A DNA stretch of 64,000 nucleotides, taken from positions 44,131-108,130 of the forward strand of contig NZ_JAELVQ010000015.1 of NCBI RefSeq assembly GCF_016428595.1, in the 5' to 3' direction. Below the pieces are notes generated by a model. It saw nothing but the letters and a program-made list of their open reading frames with translations, did no database searches and had not been told where the DNA came from. Position 1 is the first letter of the stretch. Each line of letters starts with the position of its first letter. Below, in pieces: positions 9,859-19,186 of this stretch. This stretch comes from Snuella sedimenti. Its GTDB lineage: Bacteria > Bacteroidota > Bacteroidia > Flavobacteriales > Flavobacteriaceae. Both the position numbers and the translations under genes were made by a program.

Positions 9859-10716
9859 ATGAAATTAATACGATTTGGAGAAGTAGGAAATGAAAAACCT
9901 GGCGTGCAATTAGAAGATGGAACACGAATAGATGTATCTGCATTCGGACAGGATTATGACGAAGCTTTTTTTGGTGGAGATGGCCTAGAAAGATTAAGTT
10001 CTTGGTTGGAAAGTAACGCTTCTGGCTGTCCTAAGATTACCGATACTGCGCGTTTGGCAGTGCCCTTAGTACGTCCTTCCAAAATTGTTTGTGTAGGTTT
10101 AAATTACGCCAAGCATGCAGAAGAAGCAGGAATGGCTATACCCAAAGAGCCTGTATTGTTCTTTAAGGCAACCTCTGCTTTAGTTGGGCCAAATGATGAT
10201 GTGGTAATACCAAAAGGAAGTGAAAAAACAGATTGGGAGGTAGAATTAGCGATTGTTATTGGCAAAAAAGCATCTTATGTAGAAAAGGAAGATGCCTATA
10301 ATCACATAGCAGGTTATGTGCTGCATAACGATATTTCCGAACGCGCCTATCAAATAGAAAAAGAAGGGCAATGGTGTAAAGGGAAAGGATGCGATACCTT
10401 TGCGCCAGTTGGGCCATTTATCGCCACTAAAGATGAAATACCAAACCCTAACAACCTTAATTTATGGCTAAAAGTTAACGGTAAAGAGCTACAAAACTCA
10501 TCGACCTCAGACTTTATTTTCAATGTAGAAGAAGTAGTGTCCTATATTTCACAATTTATGACTTTGTTACCAGGAGACATTATTTCAACAGGAACACCTT
10601 TTGGTGTAGGCTTAGGGTTTAACCCACCTATATACCTTAAACCAGGGGATGTAATGGAATTGGGTATCGATGGATTAGGAGTATCCAAACAAGTAGCCAA
10701 AGCTTACAATGGTTAA
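9859..10716 (+). CDS. FAH-family hydrolase, probable 2,4-diketo-3-deoxy-L-fuconate hydrolase
   Basis: 285 residues, no signal peptide, so cytoplasmic. It is a fumarylacetoacetate hydrolase family protein: an N-terminal domain (1-70), then the catalytic fold starting KIVCVGLNYAKHAEE, with the likely divalent-metal ligands Glu127 and Glu129 (DWEVELAIVIG) and Asp158 (HNDIS), and ISTGTPFGVGLG near the end. Relatives of this length act on 2,4-diketo-3-deoxy-L-fuconate or L-rhamnonate, splitting it to pyruvate and lactate in the non-phosphorylating sugar-acid pathway. Among several fucosidase genes, the L-fuconate version is the natural reading. The family is also often labelled ureidoglycolate lyase. 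A 48-base A/T-rich gap precedes it and its end overlaps the GH16 gene by 8 bases. Confidence 0.82.
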   Translation: MKLIRFGEVGNEKPGVQLEDGTRIDVSAFGQDYDEAFFGGDGLERLSSWLESNASGCPKITDTARLAVPLVRPSKIVCVGLNYAKHAEEAGMAIPKEPVLFFKATSALVGPNDDVVIPKGSEKTDWEVELAIVIGKKASYVEKEDAYNHIAGYVLHNDISERAYQIEKEGQWCKGKGCDTFAPVGPFIATKDEIPNPNNLNLWLKVNGKELQNSSTSDFIFNVEEVVSYISQFMTLLPGDIISTGTPFGVGLGFNPPIYLKPGDVMELGIDGLGVSKQVAKAYNG

Positions 10717-11554
10717 AATTGTAAGCTTTAAAGCGTTAAAATATCCAGCTTTATTGTTTGCCGTATTATTGGTAAACTGTAAAGCGTCCCGATCGGCCAT
10801 TGTAGACGAATATATCTTTGTTCAAAAGGATACGCTACAAACAACAAAGTGGCAAGTGGTATGGGAAGATCATTTTGATAAACCGCAAATTGATACAACA
10901 AAATGGACAAAAATTCCCCCGAATAAAGCCGATTGGGGGAATTATATGTCCGATAACGCAAACTGTTATAGTTTCCTGAATGGGAAGTTGCATTTAAAGG
11001 GTATAGTTAATCCAGATACCATAGCAGATTCCCGTCCCTTTTTAACAGGAGGTATTTATTCCAAAGGAAAGTTTGCTTTTCAGTACGGTAAAATTGAAAT
11101 ACGGGCAAAACTGGAAAGTGCCAAAGGCGCTTGGCCAGCCATCTGGTTATTGGCCGAGCAAAAGAAATATGGAAAGTACCCAAGAAATGGAGAGATCGAT
11201 ATCATGGAGCATCTCAATTTCGACGATATGGTTTATCAAACCGTACATTCCTACTATACACTGGAGCTTAAGCAAAAAGAACATCCCCTTTACTACAAAA
11301 CAGCTAAGGTGAATTCCGAAGAATTTAACACCTATGGGTTGGAATGGTATCCAGATAAACTGGTGTTTACTGTTAATGGTAAAGCGACACATACCTATCC
11401 AAAATTAGAAGGCGTAGACCCTACGCAATGGCCATTCGATCAACCTTTCTATATATTGATCGATCAGCAATTAGGTGGCTCCTGGGTAGGCGATGTGAAA
11501 CCGGAAGACCTTCCTGTACACATGATTATAGATTGGGTAAAAATATATCAATAA
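10709..11554 (+). CDS. GH16 endo-glycosidase lipoprotein
   Basis: 281 residues; a lipobox-like cysteine at residue 24 (LLVNC) suggests a lipoprotein. A single GH16 jelly-roll domain fills the rest, with the catalytic motif EIDIME (Glu162, Asp164, Glu167) on the expected strand, AWPAIWLL before it and IDWVKIYQ at the very C-terminus. GH16 enzymes are retaining endo-hydrolases of beta-linked glucans or galactans; some gut members cut mucin O-glycans. This is the clearest endo-acting candidate in the first block. The subfamily cannot be assigned by eye. The start overlaps the preceding gene by 8 bases, so translation is probably coupled. Confidence 0.9.
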   Translation: MVKIVSFKALKYPALLFAVLLVNCKASRSAIVDEYIFVQKDTLQTTKWQVVWEDHFDKPQIDTTKWTKIPPNKADWGNYMSDNANCYSFLNGKLHLKGIVNPDTIADSRPFLTGGIYSKGKFAFQYGKIEIRAKLESAKGAWPAIWLLAEQKKYGKYPRNGEIDIMEHLNFDDMVYQTVHSYYTLELKQKEHPLYYKTAKVNSEEFNTYGLEWYPDKLVFTVNGKATHTYPKLEGVDPTQWPFDQPFYILIDQQLGGSWVGDVKPEDLPVHMIIDWVKIYQ

Positions 11555-11570
11555 CATTATTACTAAGTAC

Positions 11571-13721
11571 ATGCAAAATTTAAAAATCTTTTTTCTTTTT
11601 GCCGTAACATGGTTCTCATGTTCAATGACTGCTCAAAACCTGAAATGGAACGAAATCCATAACGGTATTTGGCGTGCAAAAATTGGAAATGAACAACCTA
11701 TAAGTTTATTAAAAGCGGCCGAGGTTAAGCCCGATACAGAGGCTTTGGATAACCTTTCGGGTGTAACGTTTCCTTTGGATAAAACGAAAATAAGTGCTGA
11801 GGTTATTAACGGTAAGACCTATCTGCGGTTTCCGTTACAAAAGGAAGAAGAACTTTACGGATTAGGTTTAAACTTCAAGACACATAATCAACGGGGAAGG
11901 ATTTTAAATTTACATGTAGACCATTATGGTAATGGCGATTCTGGGCGTACTCATGCACCCGTCCCTTTTTATGTGTCTACCGATGGCTATGGCGTTTTAA
12001 TTGATGCTGCTAATTATTTAACGGTATATGCAGGAACAGGTGTACGTGTAGATGCCGATGAAAAACCAGTGTTAAGAGATCGGAATTCAGACCCCAAATG
12101 GGAAGCACAACCCTATTCCGATGCAGTCGAAATATTAGTCCCTACAGACGGCACAGAAGTCTATGTTTTTGGAGGAAAATCTATGTTGGAAGTTGTACAG
12201 CGATACAATTTGTTTTCAGGAGGTGGCTATTTACCGCCTAAATGGGGCTTGGGCTTTACACAACGGGTTCCTACCTTATTTTCGGCAAATGATATTTTAA
12301 AGGAAGTAGCCGATTTTGAGAGCCATGACTTTCCTTTAGATTTTATTGGCGTGGAGCCAGGATGGCAAACCATGTCTTACCCCTGTACGTTCGAATGGGA
12401 GGAAACGCGTTTTCCAGATCCTCAAGGTTTTGTAAGTACCTTATTAGATAAAGGGATACGATCTAATTTATGGATAAACCCTTATGTGTCCCCTGTAGGA
12501 AGCCTCTATTCAAAAGTTAAACCTTTATCTGGATCACATACAGTTTGGAATGGAATTGTTCCAGACTTAATGTTGGAAGAGACAAGGAATTTGCTTAAAG
12601 AACATTTCTTTGAAAATCATTTAAAAATAGGGGTTAGTGGCTATAAAATTGATGAGGTAGACGGTTTCGATCAGTGGTTATGGCCTGATATTGCAACATT
12701 CCCATCAGGAACGTCTGCAGAAGAAATGCGACAAGTGTATGGACTTTTGGTACAGAATATGACCAGTAAATGGTTTAGGGAAATGAACCAACGTACTTAT
12801 GGTTTGGTGAGGGCTTCCAATGCAGGAGCCAGTAGCTTTCCCTATGTGATCTATAACGATTATTACAGTCATAAAGATTTTATAACAGCTTTAATCAATA
12901 GTAGCTTTATAGGCGTGTTGTGGACGCCCGAAGTGCGTGCGTCGAAAAGTGCAGAAGAATGGTTACGACGTATGCAAACAGTTTGTTTTTCACCTATGGC
13001 GATGTTAAATGCCTGGGCCGACGGCACCAAGCCTTGGTCATTTCCCGAAGTAGAAGCACAGGTGCGCGATGTGGCGCAATTACGCATGCGTTTATTGCCG
13101 TATATGTATACCGCCTTTGCCCAGTATCATTTTGAGGGGATACCGCCGTTTCGAGCCATGCAATTGTTAGAAGGTTTTTCATTTAGATCGAAAAAAATAG
13201 AAGGAAAACTGGACGGCACCGATAACCCTTATGCAGGCCATAAAACCAAAGAGGTGCGTTATCAATACATGATGGGAGATGCTATTTTGGTAGCTCCAAT
13301 GTTTATAGGCGAAACATCCCGTGAAGTAGTACTCCCCAAAGGTAAATGGTACGATTTTTATACCGGAACATTTGTAGGCGAGGAAGAAATCATTACTATA
13401 GAACCCGGATTGGACAACATACCGCTTTTTGTGAAAAATGGGAGTATCATTCCCATGACAGAAACAAGAAACAGGGCGCCGAGAACCGATGAAAAAATGG
13501 ATTTGACCATTCGACATTATGGAGACATAGAAGGACAATTTACATTATATGATGATGATGGCGTATCTTTCGATTTTGAAAAAGGACAATTTTCTCAAGT
13601 AGAAATTAAAGTAAAAAAGGACAAGTCTGGTCAATTTAAAGGACATATTTTAAAGCCAGAAAAAGGCAAGCCCTACGGTTATAACAAAAAGGTTGTATGG
13701 GAATATATGACGCAGAACTAA
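11571..13721 (+). CDS. GH31 alpha-glycosidase (probable alpha-galactosidase or alpha-xylosidase type)
   Basis: 716 residues with a signal peptide ending near SMTAQ (residues 17-21). The GH31 layout is present: N-terminal beta-sandwich, barrel from about 215 (YLPPKWGLGF), nucleophile motif GYKIDEVDGF (Asp361), and C-terminal sandwiches with YDDDG. Where GH31 enzymes usually have an Asp acid/base, the sequence has LWTPE (Glu454), so the acid may be Glu here or another residue. GH31 enzymes remove alpha-linked glucose, xylose, galactose or GalNAc. The neighbours favour alpha-galactose or a related sugar, but this is inference. It is the last gene of the first block and ends 37 bases from the converging sigma-factor gene. 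Confidence 0.88.
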   Translation: MQNLKIFFLFAVTWFSCSMTAQNLKWNEIHNGIWRAKIGNEQPISLLKAAEVKPDTEALDNLSGVTFPLDKTKISAEVINGKTYLRFPLQKEEELYGLGLNFKTHNQRGRILNLHVDHYGNGDSGRTHAPVPFYVSTDGYGVLIDAANYLTVYAGTGVRVDADEKPVLRDRNSDPKWEAQPYSDAVEILVPTDGTEVYVFGGKSMLEVVQRYNLFSGGGYLPPKWGLGFTQRVPTLFSANDILKEVADFESHDFPLDFIGVEPGWQTMSYPCTFEWEETRFPDPQGFVSTLLDKGIRSNLWINPYVSPVGSLYSKVKPLSGSHTVWNGIVPDLMLEETRNLLKEHFFENHLKIGVSGYKIDEVDGFDQWLWPDIATFPSGTSAEEMRQVYGLLVQNMTSKWFREMNQRTYGLVRASNAGASSFPYVIYNDYYSHKDFITALINSSFIGVLWTPEVRASKSAEEWLRRMQTVCFSPMAMLNAWADGTKPWSFPEVEAQVRDVAQLRMRLLPYMYTAFAQYHFEGIPPFRAMQLLEGFSFRSKKIEGKLDGTDNPYAGHKTKEVRYQYMMGDAILVAPMFIGETSREVVLPKGKWYDFYTGTFVGEEEIITIEPGLDNIPLFVKNGSIIPMTETRNRAPRTDEKMDLTIRHYGDIEGQFTLYDDDGVSFDFEKGQFSQVEIKVKKDKSGQFKGHILKPEKGKPYGYNKKVVWEYMTQN

Positions 13722-13758
13722 TACTGTAACAGTATAGCTTGTTGAGTTAGTTATGTTT

Positions 13759-14355
13759 TTAATACAATGCTATTATGTTTCCCATGTAAATCAACAGTTC
13801 AATAATATTCGCATTGCTGGCCAACTTTTTTCGAAGTATTCTAAAGGCCTTGTTCATTTGTGATTCCACAGTCCTGATAGATACATTCATAAAATTAGCA
13901 ATTTCTATATTCGTGAGACCTTCTCTTTTACTTAACAAGAAAGTCTCTTTGCATTTTTGAGGTAAATTTTCAATCTCAATATTAATCAGGGCTATTTGTT
14001 TTTCTAACAATTCGTCACTGTTATCTTCAATAATTGTGTTTAAGTTTTCAAGGTGTTTTGCTTCTATGGCTAACATTCTTTTGTCTTTACGCCATTGGTC
14101 TATAAACCCATTATAAACAGATTTATATAAAAAGTTTCTTATGGATTTAACAGCATGTAATTTATGCCTGTCCATCCAAACTTTTATAAAAACGTTTTGC
14201 ACAATATCTTGAGCGCCTTCATAATCACTGGACAAACTATAAATGTATACGCAAAGCGACTTATGGTAGGTATCCATTAGATATACCAAAGCCAAGTGGT
14301 TGCCCTTTTCGAGTTCACGTATTAATATTTTTTGGTCAGAAAAGTCTGGATTCAA
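13759..14355 (-). CDS. FecI-like ECF sigma factor of PUL 1
   Basis: 198 residues. Sigma region 2 lies at about 22-90 (DYEGAQDIVQNVFIKVW) and a region 4 helix-turn-helix at about 130-180 (GLTNIEIANFMNVSIRTVESQM). It should direct RNA polymerase to the PUL promoters once released by the FecR protein encoded divergently. The only start codon after the in-frame stop is TTG (bases 14353-14355 on the opposite strand); the first ATG is at residue 27, inside the sigma-2 domain, so TTG is chosen. Unusually for a FecI-FecR pair, it is divergent from fecR rather than upstream in the same operon. Confidence 0.9.
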   Translation of the reverse strand: MNPDFSDQKILIRELEKGNHLALVYLMDTYHKSLCVYIYSLSSDYEGAQDIVQNVFIKVWMDRHKLHAVKSIRNFLYKSVYNGFIDQWRKDKRMLAIEAKHLENLNTIIEDNSDELLEKQIALINIEIENLPQKCKETFLLSKREGLTNIEIANFMNVSIRTVESQMNKAFRILRKKLASNANIIELLIYMGNIIALY

Positions 14356-14455
14356 AAGTTATGGTGTCAAAAAAAATTTTGGTTAAAATAAAAAAAAATA
14401 ACAAATGCGTAAGTGTTAATGTATTTTAATACGTCTATGATAAAAATAAAGACTG

Positions 14456-15631
14456 TTGATAGATAAAAATATAGAAACAATAATAGTAAAATACTTTTCA
14501 AAGTCAGCTTCAATTGACGAATTAATGGTATTGACCGAATGGTTAAATGAAGCATCAAACAATACTATTTTTAAAGAGTTTGTTAAAACTAATTATTTAG
14601 CAGATGTAAATGTAATTGATTTTGATACCGAATTAGAAAAGAAAAAGATTTTATATAAGATACGGGAACAAGAAAGGCGTATTCGAAAGAGAAGGTTAAT
14701 GAAAGCTTTCAGGTATGCAGCAGTTTTAGTTATAGCTGTGGGCGTAGGTTCTTTCTATATGGTTAGAAATTTTAAAGTAAAAGAAGAAAGTAAACCAGTT
14801 ATTACTGCTAATGAGGGAGCAGATATATTACCAGGTAGTGATAAAGCCATATTAACCTTAGAAAATGGTTCGAATATAGCTTTAGAGAGTGGTGTAGAGG
14901 TGAATTTAGATGGACGTACTTTGGATAAAGAGAAACTGGTCTACCACTCTAAAGTAAACGAAAAGAATACTACAATACAATATAATTATTTAACCATCCC
15001 AAAAGGGGGACGCTTTTTTGTACAGCTCTCAGATGGAACCAATGTATGGTTAAACTCAGAATCTAAACTTAAATATCCTGTAAGTTTTGTACAAGGGCAG
15101 CCACGAATGGTTGAATTGATTTATGGTGAAGCTTATTTTGATGTTTCTAAAAGTACAAGTCATGGTGGTGATGCCTTTGTTGTTAATACCAAGAATCAAG
15201 AAATAGAAGTATTAGGTACCGAATTCAATATAAAAGCATATCAGGACGAAGATACTATTGTTACGACCTTAGTAGAAGGAAAGGTAAAGGTTGATAATGG
15301 TGTCGAACATAAATTGCTTAACCCTTCCGAACAATCACTTGTAAATGTCGACAACCAAACGATATCGGTACGTAAAGTCGATAAAGTATTTGATGAAATA
15401 GCATGGAAAGAAGGCTATTTTAGTTTTAAGCGTATGTCAATGAAAGATATTATGAAAACACTGTCCAGATGGTACAATATAACATATACATTTAATAGTC
15501 CAGATACAGAAAAGAAAAGCTTTACCGGTGTTTTAGACCGAGAAGTTAGTATAGACCAAGTATTAATTTATATCCAAAAAACAAATGAATTTAAGTATAG
15601 TATAAAAGAAAATACGATAATTATAGAATAA
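14456..15631 (+). CDS. FecR-like anti-sigma factor of PUL 1
   Basis: 391 residues. A cytoplasmic N-terminal anti-sigma region (1-83), one membrane helix (about 84-103), a periplasmic FecR domain (about 165-275, PKGGRFFVQLSDGTNVWLN) and a C-terminal DUF4974-type domain (about 320-391) that contacts the STN domain of SusC. It holds the sigma factor inactive until SusC signals glycan binding. The start is a TTG at 14456; an in-frame stop lies three codons upstream and the first ATG is codon 24. The TTG start fits the usual N-terminus of the family. The 100-base gap to the divergent sigma gene should hold both promoters, but no full consensus was found there. Confidence 0.9.
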   Translation: MIDKNIETIIVKYFSKSASIDELMVLTEWLNEASNNTIFKEFVKTNYLADVNVIDFDTELEKKKILYKIREQERRIRKRRLMKAFRYAAVLVIAVGVGSFYMVRNFKVKEESKPVITANEGADILPGSDKAILTLENGSNIALESGVEVNLDGRTLDKEKLVYHSKVNEKNTTIQYNYLTIPKGGRFFVQLSDGTNVWLNSESKLKYPVSFVQGQPRMVELIYGEAYFDVSKSTSHGGDAFVVNTKNQEIEVLGTEFNIKAYQDEDTIVTTLVEGKVKVDNGVEHKLLNPSEQSLVNVDNQTISVRKVDKVFDEIAWKEGYFSFKRMSMKDIMKTLSRWYNITYTFNSPDTEKKSFTGVLDREVSIDQVLIYIQKTNEFKYSIKENTIIIE

Positions 15632-15727
15632 AAGAAAAGGAACAAAGTCGCCACCTCCTACAGTTTAGACTTCATTCCCTTAACTAGTAAGATTAATCTA
15701 ATTGTTTAACCAAACCAATGCAAATTT

Positions 15728-18700
15728 ATGAAAATTAACTTTACCAAAGTTTTTCTCCATAGAAGAGAAAAATTTCTTAAGATTATTATGAGAACATTTA
15801 TTTTTTTATGCATTACTTCGGCCTTTAGTTTTGTGCCGAACGAGTTGTCTTCTCAAAATGCTAAAATTAAAGTCGATGCCGATAAAATTATTTCGGTTGC
15901 CGAAATGTTCGAACTTATCCAAGAACAAGTTGGATATAAGTTTGTCTATAATGACGAATTAATTGCTAATGCACCTAAAATTGAATTAGAAAAGGGCAAG
16001 ATTTTAGCAAGAAAATTATTGGAAAGAGCTTTAAATCCAATAAACTGTACTTATGAGTTTACCGAGAACAAAACAATTGTTGTTCAGAAAGGAATAGAAA
16101 CGGTCAGTGAAATACAACAAATTACAGTAAAAGGAACTATTACAGATGCCAGTGGGATGCCTCTACCAGGTGCCAGTATTCTTGAAAAAGGGACCTCAAA
16201 CGGAGCGCAATCTGACTTTGATGGTAATTTCACGCTTAATGTGTCAAGCGATGATGTAGTTTTAGTAATATCTTATATCGGTTATGCAACAAAGGAGGTA
16301 GCTGTAGCCGGTCAATCCAATATTACCATAGCGTTAGCAGAGAATGCAGCAGCACTCGATGAAGTGGTAGTGACTGCATTGGGGATCAAAAGATCTAAAA
16401 GATCTTTAGCCTATTCAATTACAAAAGTTGATGGAGACGACTTTACAGAAACAAGAGAAACTAACATTGCTAATGGATTAGCAGGTAAAGTAGCTGGTGT
16501 TAATGTTACAAAAACCGCTACAGGACCGGCTGGAACCGCACGTGTTTTAATTCGTGGTAACTCGTCTTTAACTGGTAATAACCAACCTTTGTATGTTGTT
16601 GATGGTATTCCAATTGATAACGCAAATAGAGGATCTGCCGGTGAATGGGGAGGATCTGACGGCGGTGATGGTATAGGGAACATTAATCCGGATGATATTG
16701 AAACCATGTCTGTGCTAAAAGGTAATTCAGCTGCGGCACTTTACGGATCCCAAGCATCTAATGGAGTGATTCTTATTACAACTAAACGAGGAAAACTCAA
16801 TCAAGGACTTCAGGTAGAAGTAAATTCAAATTACGTATTTGAAGAGGCCATCAATCATTTGGATCCTCAAACGGAATATGGGTCAGGGCTTTTAGGCCAA
16901 AAACCAACAACACAAGCTGAAGCTTGGGATGCTGGAGAGTTTTCTTGGGGAACTAAGTTAGATGGTTCCAGTGTGATTCAATCTGATGGCATTAGCAGGC
17001 CATATGCTTACTCTGGAAATAATTTTGACAAATTCTACAGAACAGGAAGTACATTTACAAATACGGTATCTTTAAGTGGTGGTACGGCAGATATAGGTTA
17101 TAGATTTTCAGCTTCCAATATGGAAAATGAAAGCATTATGCCTAACTCTGGAATGAAAAGACAGACCTTTAGTATGAACATGCACGGTAAGGGCATGGAC
17201 GATAAATTATCTTTTCAAGCAAGCGCGCAGTATATTTTACAAGATGTGAGGAATAGGTCTCAGTTAGCCGATTCTCCAGGAAATGCACATTATTCAGTTT
17301 GGCAGCTGCCAGTAAATGTAGATGTACGCAATTTAAAGGGAGATCCAGAAAGATTAGGGGCAAATCCAGAAGATGCAACCGATTTATATGGTGACCCCCA
17401 GGGGAGAGAAGGTTATGAGTTATTACCTACTAATTCTGTTTGGTTTCAAAACCCCTATTGGGCAGCTTATCAACAGACAGATAAAGACTCTAAAGATCGT
17501 GTGATTGCAAGCGCTTCTATACAATACGATATTAACGATTGGGTTTATGTTAAAGCTAGGGCAGGTATTGACCAATCAGATAGAATAGGTCAAGGTATTA
17601 ATCCTACAGGAACTGGATATTCGCGAAATGGAGGCATGAGCCAAAGCCAAGCGAAATACCAACAAACTAATTTTGATATTATGGTGGGCTCACGTCATGA
17701 ATTTGATAATGGGATTGCTTATGATTTCTTAGCAGGCGCCAATAAAATGCGATTGCAGGAGGATGGAACTTCAGCTTCTGGAAGTGATTTTGCTTTACCA
17801 TTCTTTTACTCGATATCGAATGGTATTAACAATAGTGGTGGTAGTTCGTTTTCAAAATTAGGATCAAATTCAGTATATGGTCAAGCCGAGATTTCATATA
17901 ATAACTGGCTGTTTTTAACCGGATCTGCGAGAAATGATTGGTTCTCAGTACTGGATGGTCGCGATGTTTTTTATCCATCGGTAGGATTAAGTGCGGTTTT
18001 GTCAGATGTTCTGGAGCTTCCAGAAGCATTTGATTATGTTAAAGTTAGAACCTCGTGGGCGCAAGTAGGTGGTGTAGGAGATATAGGAGCCTATTCATTG
18101 AATCAGAATTATAGCCAAGCAAGAGCACAATTGGGGGTTCCTCGTGGAGGGTTAAGTGGTAGCTCTGTAAGAAATTCAAATCTTAATCCATTGCTTGTAA
18201 CAGAATTAGAATTAGGTTTTAATGTACAGCTTTTAAACAATAGATTAGGCGTCGATTTTTCGTATTATGATAAAAAAACCGAGGATGATATATTAAATGC
18301 TGGAATATCGTATACTTCTGGGTATAGTTCTTCAATAGTAAATGTTGGTGAGCTTACCAATAAAGGGGTGGAGCTATTGTTAACCGGTACGCCAATTCAA
18401 ACCGATAACTTTAGATGGAATGTCTCATTTAATATGAGTTATAATAAAAGTAAAGTGGTTAGTTTAGTTGATCCCGAGAATGATGAAGAACGTTTTAATC
18501 TTGGATTAAGCAGAGCTAGACACGCTTGGGTAACACATATTGAAGGGAAGCCTTTTGGACAAATAACAGGGAGTCAATATCTAAGAGATGCTAATGGAGA
18601 GATCGCTTTAGATGCTAATGGATTACCACAAGTAGATGAGGAAGCCGGTACAGTTGCTTTTGGTACGGGAGTGCATCCATTTAATGCTGGTTTACAAAAT

Positions 18701-19159
18701 AATTTTAAGTATAAAGATTGGAGTTTAGGGTTCTTGATTGACATGAGAGACGGAGCTGTAGGCCATAGTGGAACCAATGCCCAGTTGTATAGAAGAGGGG
18801 TTCATAAAAATACCTTGATCGGACGTGAGACTGGTCTTGGTGGTAACCCTGCAAGTGAGATAAGGAATTATTATACCAAGATTTTTAATGATATAGCCGA
18901 AGAGTTTATTTATGATGCAGGCTTTATAAAATTAAGAGAAATTTCACTTAGCTATAATGTGCCCTCAAAATTCCTGGAAAAGACCTTTATTCGTAAAGCG
19001 AGCATTTCGGCAGTAGGAAGAAACCTTTGGTTAATTCATTCAAATGTTGATAATATTGATCCGGAGTCAAGTTATTCTGCTACCAATGTACAGGGGTTAG
19101 ATTTCTTTGCTATGCCACAATCAAGCTCATTTGGATTTAATGTGAATCTTACTTTTTAG
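15728..19159 (+). CDS. susC: SusC-like TonB-dependent transporter with STN signalling domain (PUL 1)
   Basis: 1143 residues. Signal sequence after a long N-region (to about 43), STN domain (about 45-120), carboxypeptidase-regulatory-like domain (about 132-205, MPLPGASI), TonB-box-like LDEVVVTALG near 213, plug (about 220-345, SVLKGNSAAALYGS), then a 22-strand type barrel ending in the aromatic NVNLTF. It imports oligosaccharides across the outer membrane with the SusD lipoprotein encoded 27 bases downstream. The STN domain links it to the FecR/FecI system. Length is normal for an STN-containing SusC. Substrate cannot be read from sequence. Confidence 0.96.
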   Translation: MKINFTKVFLHRREKFLKIIMRTFIFLCITSAFSFVPNELSSQNAKIKVDADKIISVAEMFELIQEQVGYKFVYNDELIANAPKIELEKGKILARKLLERALNPINCTYEFTENKTIVVQKGIETVSEIQQITVKGTITDASGMPLPGASILEKGTSNGAQSDFDGNFTLNVSSDDVVLVISYIGYATKEVAVAGQSNITIALAENAAALDEVVVTALGIKRSKRSLAYSITKVDGDDFTETRETNIANGLAGKVAGVNVTKTATGPAGTARVLIRGNSSLTGNNQPLYVVDGIPIDNANRGSAGEWGGSDGGDGIGNINPDDIETMSVLKGNSAAALYGSQASNGVILITTKRGKLNQGLQVEVNSNYVFEEAINHLDPQTEYGSGLLGQKPTTQAEAWDAGEFSWGTKLDGSSVIQSDGISRPYAYSGNNFDKFYRTGSTFTNTVSLSGGTADIGYRFSASNMENESIMPNSGMKRQTFSMNMHGKGMDDKLSFQASAQYILQDVRNRSQLADSPGNAHYSVWQLPVNVDVRNLKGDPERLGANPEDATDLYGDPQGREGYELLPTNSVWFQNPYWAAYQQTDKDSKDRVIASASIQYDINDWVYVKARAGIDQSDRIGQGINPTGTGYSRNGGMSQSQAKYQQTNFDIMVGSRHEFDNGIAYDFLAGANKMRLQEDGTSASGSDFALPFFYSISNGINNSGGSSFSKLGSNSVYGQAEISYNNWLFLTGSARNDWFSVLDGRDVFYPSVGLSAVLSDVLELPEAFDYVKVRTSWAQVGGVGDIGAYSLNQNYSQARAQLGVPRGGLSGSSVRNSNLNPLLVTELELGFNVQLLNNRLGVDFSYYDKKTEDDILNAGISYTSGYSSSIVNVGELTNKGVELLLTGTPIQTDNFRWNVSFNMSYNKSKVVSLVDPENDEERFNLGLSRARHAWVTHIEGKPFGQITGSQYLRDANGEIALDANGLPQVDEEAGTVAFGTGVHPFNAGLQNNFKYKDWSLGFLIDMRDGAVGHSGTNAQLYRRGVHKNTLIGRETGLGGNPASEIRNYYTKIFNDIAEEFIYDAGFIKLREISLSYNVPSKFLEKTFIRKASISAVGRNLWLIHSNVDNIDPESSYSATNVQGLDFFAMPQSSSFGFNVNLTF

Positions 19160-19186
19160 TAATTAAAAAAATAAACATATAGTATT

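Noticed and set aside
13722..13758. ATACTGT/ACAGTAT palindrome between GH31 and fecI as a terminator
   Set aside because: Almost no loop, A/T-rich stem and no T run; too weak to call.
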